From NCBI RefSeq assembly GCF_048892425.1, contig NZ_JBLZHU010000015.1, positions 1 to 33,347 on the forward strand: a stretch of DNA of 33,347 nt, read 5' to 3'. Positions 27,943 through 33,347 of this stretch are shown here, piece by piece. The number at the start of each line of letters is the position of its first letter. The stretch's first letter is position 1. This DNA comes from Pacificispira sp002696645 (GTDB lineage Bacteria; Pseudomonadota; Alphaproteobacteria; UBA8366; Aestuariispiraceae). The notes beneath the pieces were generated by a model. That model ran no database searches and was not told the origin of the DNA. It saw only the letters and a list, made by a program, of their open reading frames with translations. The position numbers and the translations under genes are program-made.

Positions 27943-28080
27943 TCAATCGAAAGACGGTGGTTCGGGCGGGTCTCCACGCTTCGCCTGCCGCCGATCTTCC
28001 GCTCTCTTTTTGGCTTCGGCTATCTCCCTCTGGTACTCCTCATCTTCATCGAACTCCTGATCTGCCGGTTCGGCTTCTAG
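27943..28080 (-). pseudogene. C-terminal remnant of an acidic/charged protein cut by an IS fragment
   Basis: On the minus strand an open frame enters from the IS fragment and ends at TGA (27943-27945). It encodes about 45 residues of highly charged, Glu/Lys/Arg-rich helical sequence (EFDEDEEYQREIAEAKKRAE), followed by a Pro-rich tail (GDPPEPPSFD). The composition looks like a real protein C-terminus, for example of a conjugation protein, but no family can be named. The N-terminal part is missing. Confidence 0.45.
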
Positions 28081-28312
28081 GCCATAGACTCATTAACTTC
28101 TGAGCCAGATTTGGATGGCGGCGAGTTTAAGCATGGCGAGGTAGTTAGCGGCGTGTTTTTCATATCGTGTCGCGATGCGTCGGAAGTGTTTGATACGATT
28201 GAAGAACCGCTCGACCCTGTTGCGTTCCTTATACAATCTCTTACTGAAGCAGGCCTTCCATTTTCGATGCCGCTTGGACGGGATGTTCGGCGCGGCTCCG
28301 GCCTCGGCGACC
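28080..28312 (-). mobile_element. 3' fragment of a second IS5-type transposase
   Basis: The minus-strand frame ending at 28093 contains YKERNRVERFFNRIKHFRRI and ATRYEKHAANYLAMLKLAAI, the C-terminal DDE(E) helix region of IS5-family transposases. The 3' end with AATGAGTC and CTAG (28077-28095) resembles the end of the IS at 26804-27647. Homology stops near 28312, where a relaxase-like fragment begins on the other strand. It is non-functional. Confidence 0.7.
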
Positions 28313-28324
28313 CACGGCAGTGAC

Positions 28325-28762
28325 ATGGCCGATGCCATGGTCACGCAGGACCCACGCGTGCTGGGGGAGATACAAAAAGACATTGTTGGCCACACCGGAA
28401 AGCGTGAGGCCGACAAAGCCTATCGGGCGCTAGTCAAGCACCGCCGCCAGTGGCGTGACGCACGGGACAGAGTTGCAGGTGCATTTTCCCGCATTGACCA
28501 GCAGAGGCGGGCGATGGAGCTTGCTGTCAGAGATTATGAAGCGCTCCAACGCTCAGGTGGGAATGCAGGTTGGATAAGTGGTGTGGTTCTGGAGAAGATT
28601 AAGGCCCGGGCAAAGGCGCTGGACCGAGTAACCGGCGATATGATCCATAAAGCCCGCCTTGCCGAGGATCGCAAAGAGCAGCTCTACCGGGCATGGCGTA
28701 AACACGAAGAGCGACGCCGCCAGCGTGAGCGGGAACGTGGCATGCGGGATTTGGGGCTTTGA
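28325..28762 (+). pseudogene. C-terminal fragment of a relaxase-like (TraA/Mob) protein
   Basis: A frame of about 145 residues starts just after the IS5 remnant, at MADAMVTQDPRVLGEIQKDI, and ends at 28762. Long charged helices follow (KAYRALVKHRRQWRDARDRV, then MIHKARLAEDRKEQLYRAW). The motif around DPRVLGE and the helical C-terminus are reminiscent of the C-terminal region of TraA/MobL-type relaxases in alphaproteobacterial elements. The catalytic and helicase parts are absent, so this would be a remnant. The assignment is by resemblance only. Confidence 0.45.
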
Positions 28763-28930
28763 CCCTCATTGATGGTCAGTAAAGCGTTTTCGTAAAGCGA
28801 CATAAGCATCTGTAACCGAAACATCTTCATCCCGCTTGACCTTAAACCGTCGCTCTTTTGCGACGCATGCGGCGTTTCGGTCTTTCCCCCAACTCTTACC
28901 AGGGAGCCCGATTTTTTCGGGTACAGACTT

Positions 28931-29443
28931 ATGGATGCAAACACTGATCCTCGTGATGTACTCCCCGTTAACCGCTGGACGACCAAACAGGAAGTCCGCA
29001 AGCAAATGTGGGAGCGGCAATCCTGGTCGACGCGCTATGACCTTGTTACTCCGACGGAGGACAAGCTCGATCAATCCTTGCTCTTTCTGACGCGCGACAT
29101 GGGCCTCGATGATGCCCTTGAGCCGTTTCGTATCTTCGTCTCTGAACGGGCGCTGTCGCTCTTCAATCAGGTGACGTGGATGGGCAAGGAGTATGTCGAA
29201 GCGAGTAATGAAGCAAAACAGGCATATGAAGAAGCCAACGGCCTTAATGGTCGTTACAAGAGCATCGTCGGCGCTGTGCTTCAACTCCGCTTCGCAGCAG
29301 CTACCGCTGCGAATGTTGCGGTGAAAAAGGCTCTCGGAGAGTGCGGCCAGAGGTACGACAACTTCCATGACGTCAAGCGTCAGGAAGGTCTTATCCTGGC
29401 TGAAAAGCTCATCAATGTTTTAAAATCGGAGGGCTTGCTCTAA
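28931..29443 (+). CDS. Unknown 170-residue protein with its own terminator
   Basis: I do not recognise this protein. It is soluble and mostly helical. The N-terminal part is aromatic and charged (VNRWTTKQEVRKQMWERQSW), the middle has FRIFVSERALSLFNQVTWMG, and an Ala-rich helix follows (AVLQLRFAAATAANVAVKKA). A strong rho-independent terminator at 29455-29484 directly after the stop supports it as a real gene. The ribosome site is weak. It is isolated between the relaxase fragment and the HipBA operon, so context gives no function. A reverse-strand frame over the same DNA (28766-29368) is less protein-like. Confidence 0.6.
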   Translation: MDANTDPRDVLPVNRWTTKQEVRKQMWERQSWSTRYDLVTPTEDKLDQSLLFLTRDMGLDDALEPFRIFVSERALSLFNQVTWMGKEYVEASNEAKQAYEEANGLNGRYKSIVGAVLQLRFAAATAANVAVKKALGECGQRYDNFHDVKRQEGLILAEKLINVLKSEGLL

Positions 29444-29454
29444 ATGCGCAAGTC

Positions 29455-29484
29455 AGAAGCCACCCCTCGGGGTGGCTTCTTTTT
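29455..29484 (+). terminator. Rho-independent terminator
   Basis: AGAAGCCACCCC (29455-29466) pairs perfectly with GGGGTGGCTTCT (29469-29480) around a 2-base gap, and a TTTT run follows. It ends the 170-residue gene at 28931-29443. The reverse strand also gives an A/T-flanked stem that could stop the opposing hipA transcript. Confidence 0.85.
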
Positions 29485-29639
29485 GTTCTGAAAGACGAAG
29501 TTATAAGCGGACATTCAATCGAGCTTTTGGCGGAAGTTAATTTGATAAACTGTATTAAATTCCGACTCTTGAGGTTCTCGCCAAACGGACATTTATGCGG
29601 ACATGACTGCATCAAGGATTTGGTTCGGCTGTTTACCTT

Positions 29640-30914
29640 TTATGGTCTGCTTTGTCTGAAACCCGGATAAACGAAAGCGCCCTTGAGCAGGTCGCAGTCC
29701 CGTTCAGTTACCCCTGTGGAGCGCATCACAGTGTACCAGGACTTGCCAACGGCCTCTTGCATTTCTGCAATGATGGCTTCCGCTTCCTCTCGGTTCAGCA
29801 GGAACCGTTCACACTGGGACAGCAGATTCTCCATATTGGCAAAGCGCCCCTGATCTCCGCAGGTAAGGGCAAGGTCGCGTTGTTCCAGGCTTACAGGTGC
29901 CGAAGGCGTAAGGTCATAGGCAGGAGAGAGTTTCCAGTCCCTGTCCTTGGCAATGATGGCATGGTTGCGGGGGTGATCATCTGTGTTCGAAATAAGGGCG
30001 TTAAAGCACATGCGGCGAAAGAGTTCGTTCGCCTGCTTCTTCGGCTCCGTGCATGTGCGGCGCAGTTCCTCTGCCAATAACACGTATGACCAGCGGTCAC
30101 GGGAGCGGTGACTGTCCTCTGCACGAAGCAGCGTGAGGCCGCTGATCATCCGAGCCCTCAGATAACCAGCGTCTGTTTTCTCTCTATCAAACCGTTTGAC
30201 GAGCAATACATCCCTGCCGCCGATTGTGATCACCCTGCTTGTCGATACCGTCAGCCCGCAATCGCGCGCCAGTAAAAGCATGCTGTGTTCAACCCGTGCC
30301 TGATTCCATTTGTCGTCCGGGCGACTGAATTTTGCGATCCACAGCCCGTCATCATCCTCTACAACGGCTTTTGGCCTTGCGCCCCCCATGGAGGTGCCGA
30401 CGAGCAGTAGTTCCTCGATCTGGCCTGCTGCCGCATCAGGGCTCACGTCCTCTTCGCTAATGATTGCGTCTGCGATGGCCAGCAGTTTTCCCAGGTCAAG
30501 TGTCTGGTTAAAGTCTCGTCGAGGTGCAGGAGGTTGCGGTCCAATACCAAACCCGAGAGCGCCTGCACGGTCATCGGGGGAGTGCAGCAGATAGTCGAGC
30601 TCACCCAGTTGCGCCCGCCCTGCATGGCGTTCAATGACCCGTCGTCCCCAATAGTCAGGCCCTGCATCTCGAAGGGCACCGAATACCCCACCCATTGCTG
30701 TTGTTTCATAGGTTCGAGGGGCAAGCTTCAGCTCAGCCGGGTCAAGTTCTACCGCATCCGGACGATCTCTGTAGCTACGGCCATAGATGAACCGCCCGAC
30801 AGAAACCCCGTGCCTGTCTTTGGTAAGAACAAAACGCCCAGCCGTTACGGGCTCTGTCTGGCCAGGCAGGGTAATGTAAACAAAGCATTCGGACTGGCCC
30901 ATCTCAGAAGTCAT
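29640..30914 (-). CDS. hipA: HipA family toxin (Ser/Thr kinase)
   Basis: This 424-residue HipA-type kinase toxin belongs to a family in which characterised members phosphorylate glutamyl-tRNA synthetase and so trigger persistence. The N-terminal couple_hipA-like domain (about 10-115) is followed by the P-loop-like GTSMGGARPKA (173-183), the lysine in LWIAKFSRP, the catalytic loop SNTDDHPRNHA (309-319) and the metal-binding LSPAYDLTPSA (329-339). All key residues appear intact. It is downstream of hipB with an 11-base overlap. The interval 29485-29639 beyond its stop has no gene. Confidence 0.9.
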   Translation of the reverse strand: MTSEMGQSECFVYITLPGQTEPVTAGRFVLTKDRHGVSVGRFIYGRSYRDRPDAVELDPAELKLAPRTYETTAMGGVFGALRDAGPDYWGRRVIERHAGRAQLGELDYLLHSPDDRAGALGFGIGPQPPAPRRDFNQTLDLGKLLAIADAIISEEDVSPDAAAGQIEELLLVGTSMGGARPKAVVEDDDGLWIAKFSRPDDKWNQARVEHSMLLLARDCGLTVSTSRVITIGGRDVLLVKRFDREKTDAGYLRARMISGLTLLRAEDSHRSRDRWSYVLLAEELRRTCTEPKKQANELFRRMCFNALISNTDDHPRNHAIIAKDRDWKLSPAYDLTPSAPVSLEQRDLALTCGDQGRFANMENLLSQCERFLLNREEAEAIIAEMQEAVGKSWYTVMRSTGVTERDCDLLKGAFVYPGFRQSRP

Positions 30915-31197
30915 CGCTTAACCCCTTCGCTGTACCGGCGCGCGCGCGCTCACGGGGTTTAGCAAGTGCTTTGCCCTCTTCGTCATGATTTGGATCGGCA
31001 ACGACGGAGAGCTGGTCGATGAGACCAAGCGCCCACAGGATTGCGGCATATATGGCTATACCTGTTGACGGTTTCCCCTTTTCGGCGGAGGAAACCACAT
31101 GCCGTCCAACGCCAACCTTTTCTGCTACCTGTTGAAGTGACAGATTACGGCGCAACCGCGCAGTGCGCAGATTAGCACCAAGTGTTTTCAGGGACAT
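30904..31197 (-). CDS. hipB: HipB-like XRE antitoxin
   Basis: This protein of about 97 residues has a Cro/C1-type helix-turn-helix: LGANLRTARLRRNLSLQQVA, then EKVGVGRHVVSSAEKGKPST. I chose the ATG at 31197, which has GAGGTGG in front; the frame is open to an ATG at 31245 that has no ribosome site. The charged C-terminal tail overlaps the hipA start. HipB neutralises HipA and represses the operon by binding upstream dyads, and suitable CTTGAG motifs are present at 31251-31367. Confidence 0.85.
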   Translation of the reverse strand: MSLKTLGANLRTARLRRNLSLQQVAEKVGVGRHVVSSAEKGKPSTGIAIYAAILWALGLIDQLSVVADPNHDEEGKALAKPRERARAGTAKGLSDDF

Positions 31198-31249
31198 TTC
31201 CACCTCATAGGGTGGCGCTGTCAGGAGTGGATTTCGGGCAACCATGGTC

Positions 31250-31370
31250 GCTTGAGGCTCCGCATTTAATGATTAGGGTATCTCAAGCTACCATATAGGT
31301 ATTTTGCAGTCATTTCAACAAGAATAGTTTCTTGAGGTGCCGTAATGTGGATTTATGGCGTCTTGAGATC
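31250..31370. promoter_or_regulatory. HipB operator cluster and promoter
   Basis: Four copies of CTTGAG or its complement lie upstream of hipB: 31251-31256, 31282-31287 (CTCAAG, inverted), 31331-31336 and 31362-31367. The second and third face each other as arms (TCTCAAG...CTTGAGG). Repeated half-sites are expected for autoregulation by HipB. The region is AT-rich and also the probable hipBA promoter. Confidence 0.5.
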
Positions 31371-31444
31371 CCAAATGTTTGTTTCAGCAATCATTTAAAA
31401 GAGAACAGGGCCGCCCAGAGGGCGACCTTGCTGATATCCGCAGG

Positions 31445-31560
31445 TCAATCCTGCCACTTGTCCCATTTGCCCCAGAAACGCCATTCCCAGCGGTCGAAGT
31501 AGCGTATCTTGTCGGCCAGGATGGGACGCATCCCCTGAACAAACAGCAGTTGCCTCCCGG
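31445..31560 (-). pseudogene. C-terminal fragment of a TraG/VirD4-type coupling protein
   Basis: A minus-strand frame ending with TGA at 31445-31447 encodes AGRQLLFVQGMRPILADKI followed by RYFDRWEWRFWGKWDKWQD. The QLLFVQGMRPI..DKIRY block is characteristic of the C-terminus of VirD4/TraG conjugative coupling ATPases. Everything upstream of about 31560 is replaced by IS3-type sequence, so the ATPase domain is lost. It shows that a conjugative element once occupied this place. The hairpin at about 31407-31425 just beyond could be its old terminator. Confidence 0.65.
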
Positions 31561-31905
31561 CGAAGGGCCGTCACCTCACCCGTGGAGGCTGCACGCGCTG
31601 TATCACCAGCAAGTCGGCGCTTGCCAGCTTCAAGAAACTCCTTTGACCATTTGTGTAATAAATGCTCTCGGCGATGCCTTCGCGCCGACACAACTCGGCA
31701 ATAGATTCTTCGCCAAGCAAGCCGTCTAGAACGATACGGATCTTTTCTTCAGCAGAATATTGCTTCCGGGTCGCCCGGCGAATGTCCTTAATGGCCTTGT
31801 CGCTACCTGTCTGTCGTGTCTGCGATTTCTGTCTCATCTTCATTCCCCTTCGGGTCATTACGATGAACCAGAAATCCTCTCCTATGCAATTCCACTAATC
31901 TGTCC
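31560..31905 (-). mobile_element. IS3-family remnant with frameshifted orfA
   Basis: On the minus strand, MRQKSQTRQTGSDKAIKDI and KQYSAEEKIRIVLDGLLGEE, then SIAELCRREGIAESIYYT, are the helix-turn-helix orfA of an IS3-family element. The frame breaks near 31653 and continues one frame over as KWSKEFLEAGKRRLAGDTAR, then ALRREA. After that the homology ends in the coupling-protein fragment. orfB is absent. The start side extends to about 31905, where TGTCCCATAGG may be the IS end. Confidence 0.7.
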
Positions 31906-32295
31906 CATAGGCGCTGACGTCAGACATGTGGAAACCGAACGTACATCATGACCGCGAACTGGATGATCTCGGGTGACGTCTTTGAAATAACGGAATGGTG
32001 ATTTTGTCATCTAAGGAGGCTATCCGGATACTCAAATTGCCTCAATCTAGTTTCTTCTGACAATGTCGCAGCGACAATTTGAAGGCTAATCGAGCCGCTG
32101 CTCTCGCCGAGTGGCGCCAGATTTATTCGACATAGGTTCCATCATTTAACCACATGCTGAGACTGGTTCGAATTGCTCTGACACTACCCTGAAAATATTC
32201 GATGAGATGAGATCGCAGGTCAAGTAGAAGCCGCCTCAATATAGCCTGCGCAGGCTATATTGAGCTGGGTATCAAACACGCCACACAAGACTGTA
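31906..32295. other. Non-coding interval with a 30-bp perfect palindrome
   Basis: I see no gene in this stretch. It holds a small TGTCGC-A-GCGACA dyad (about 32063-32075) and, near the right side, the palindrome at 32235-32264 described separately. The rest is unremarkable. Confidence 0.5.
32235..32264. repeat. 30-bp perfect palindrome
   Basis: The left arm CTCAATATAGCCTGC (32235-32249) is followed immediately by its exact complement GCAGGCTATATTGAG (32250-32264) with no spacer. It lies 32 bases beyond the stop of the gene at 32296 onward. A transcript hairpin could end that gene, but no T-run follows; a cruciform or protein site is an alternative. Confidence 0.7.
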
Positions 32296-33347
32296 TTATG
32301 TTACATATTCCCAGTCGTGGTCATGCCAACAGCAATTTCCAGGCAGGACGGGTGCAGAGACGCCGCTGTGTTCACAGCATCCGCCTTTCCACCAATCTGC
32401 GCCGGCACCGTGGCAATATTTGTCGTCTGCGCCGACCATCTTCATAAACATCGGGTGGTAGTTGCGGCAGACTTCCAATTCCGTCTTCACCCAGTGAAGC
32501 GGGTCCTTGGCATAGTGATCCCAGTAATCCCCATCCATGTTGATGCCGGGGACGGCAGGGTTCCAGCTTTCATCCATCCACATTTCCGGATCGCCATATT
32601 TCGAGCAGATCTTGCGGATTTCCGGGTCGTCGAGCGCCTGAAGGCGACCATTTTCAATGATATTCTCGTTATCCCCGGCCATTTCACAGGTATAGGTCGG
32701 GAAGTAGAGGTGTAGATGCCAATGGCCGACAAGATGGCCCATACGGGCTGCTTCCCGTTCCGCCATAGACGAAATGATGGTGCCAAAGCCCATATGGATA
32801 ACGCCGGACCGGACTCGCTCATACAAGCAATTCACAAAGCCTGACGGGAAGTCCTTACGGGGGCGATGGATATGCGGATTGGTGCCAATCGATGCTTCCC
32901 ACCAATGCATGATACCTTTGTCAGGGAAGGTCGGATATTGGATATCCTTGGTCTGCTCCATAACATCGCGCAGTTTGCGGCCAAATTCGCCGCCTTCATT
33001 GATCTGTGTGATTTTGGAGTTTTCCACGACCAATTGGGTCCAGTCACAAGGCGCGATATGGTTGGTGGTGCCCGCAATGATGCCACAGCCGTCTTCTTTG
33101 AACGGATGGAACATCCAGGGGCGTCCGGTAATGTGGCCCGGCAGGTAGGTCTTGCCGAAATGCTCATTCCCGGTCCAGGTCCGCGCGGTCAGTTCCGGAT
33201 TATAGAATTCGCGATTGGCATCCCAATATTCATCGTGATTGGTAAAGGACATGTCGGTGCCTTCGGGATCGGTGATCCGCGCCCGTTTGGCATTGCGAAT
33301 CCGGTCCCAGGTCCATTTGTCCATGGCATTGATGACTTCAATGGGCA
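32296..33347 (-). CDS. Unidentified enzyme-like protein, 5' end outside the window
   Basis: About 350 residues are visible. The frame continues past the right edge (PIEVINAMDKW precedes the first internal Met), so the N-terminus is missing. Motifs include ARITDPEGTDMSFTNHDEYW, GIIAGTTNHIAPCDWTQLVV, NEGGEFGRKLRDVMEQ, IGTNPHIHRPR, VIHMGFGTI and a His-rich GHLVGHWHLHLYFPTY; the C-terminus is Cys/His-rich (KGGCCEHSG, GNCCWHDHDWEY). The order resembles the M29 aminopeptidase / 2,5-dihydroxypyridine dioxygenase fold, where EGTD-, GTNP- and GH-type segments bind metal, but this is only a distant resemblance. It may be a metal-dependent catabolic enzyme. No partner gene is visible. Confidence 0.6.
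   Translation of the reverse strand, partial: PIEVINAMDKWTWDRIRNAKRARITDPEGTDMSFTNHDEYWDANREFYNPELTARTWTGNEHFGKTYLPGHITGRPWMFHPFKEDGCGIIAGTTNHIAPCDWTQLVVENSKITQINEGGEFGRKLRDVMEQTKDIQYPTFPDKGIMHWWEASIGTNPHIHRPRKDFPSGFVNCLYERVRSGVIHMGFGTIISSMAEREAARMGHLVGHWHLHLYFPTYTCEMAGDNENIIENGRLQALDDPEIRKICSKYGDPEMWMDESWNPAVPGINMDGDYWDHYAKDPLHWVKTELEVCRNYHPMFMKMVGADDKYCHGAGADWWKGGCCEHSGVSAPVLPGNCCWHDHDWEYVT

Larger units (their letters stand above)
26634..33347. mobile_element. Decayed integrative/conjugative segment, right end outside the window
   Basis: The segment begins at att copy 3 and carries its own terminator hairpin and arm-type repeats. It contains IS5- and IS3-type remnants, C-terminal pieces of a relaxase-like protein and of a TraG/VirD4-like coupling protein, and an intact HipBA system. 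No fourth att copy or integrase is found up to 33347, so the right limit is unknown. The last gene (32296 onward) may belong to the chromosome. Confidence 0.4.

Noticed and set aside
28766..29368. Reverse-strand 200-residue open frame
   Set aside because: It overlaps the forward gene at 28931-29443, which has a strong terminator after its stop. The reverse frame has an irregular, Cys- and Phe-patched composition and no motif. Its last 40 residues look slightly protein-like but cannot be supported.
31379..31729. Forward 116-residue open frame
   Set aside because: It is antisense to the coupling-protein fragment and IS3 remnant, both of which have recognisable motifs.

Overview
The window looks like accessory DNA of an alphaproteobacterium. 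The reasons are an initiator-tRNA 3' end of alphaproteobacterial type used as an integration target, a TRAP/TAXI uptake system beside CoA-thioester catabolism, and fragments resembling alphaproteobacterial TraG and TraA conjugation proteins. I cannot name a genus.

The frame of the window is three near-identical 45-bp direct repeats (112-156, 16684-16728, 26634-26678), each the 3' half of an initiator tRNA from the anticodon loop to CCA. No copy has its tRNA 5' half, so all are attachment-site copies and the intact tRNA probably lies to the left. Each repeat is followed by a GC-rich hairpin and then a pair of 11-bp-spaced direct repeats (putative integrase arm sites) whose sequence differs from site to site. 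The window is therefore a tandem array of at least three integrated segments.

Segment 1 (112-16683) is a densely packed catabolic island with no integrase. It holds two acyl-CoA dehydrogenases, a split AtuA-type pair, two paralogous crotonases, a MaoC-type hydratase, an Old Yellow Enzyme-like reductase, a fused TRAP permease with TAXI receptor, two IclR regulators, a two-subunit CoA-transferase and an ADP-forming acyl-CoA ligase. The four gene groups plus the ligase operon share one operator-like motif (about TTCCGCA-N-AGTGG) in three promoter regions, which suggests a single IclR regulon for uptake, CoA activation and beta-oxidation-like breakdown of an unidentified carboxylic acid.

Segment 2 (16684-26633) is a compact integrase/AlpA/primase island resembling a P4-like satellite. 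It carries a copper-resistance cargo: a small Cys-containing secreted protein, a cupredoxin, a CopA-type multicopper oxidase, CopB, and a convergent Cu+-ATPase with a CueR-like promoter. Its primase-helicase gene is cut off at the junction with the cargo. Matching arm repeats sit at both ends, so this segment has the best-preserved ends.

Segment 3 (26634 to the right edge) is degraded. It contains an IS5-family element with a frameshift, fragments of another IS5-type and an IS3-type element, C-terminal fragments of a relaxase-like protein and of a TraG/VirD4 coupling protein (a dead conjugative element), small unknown genes, an intact HipBA toxin-antitoxin operon with several operator-like repeats, and the 3' part of an unidentified gene that runs off the right edge.
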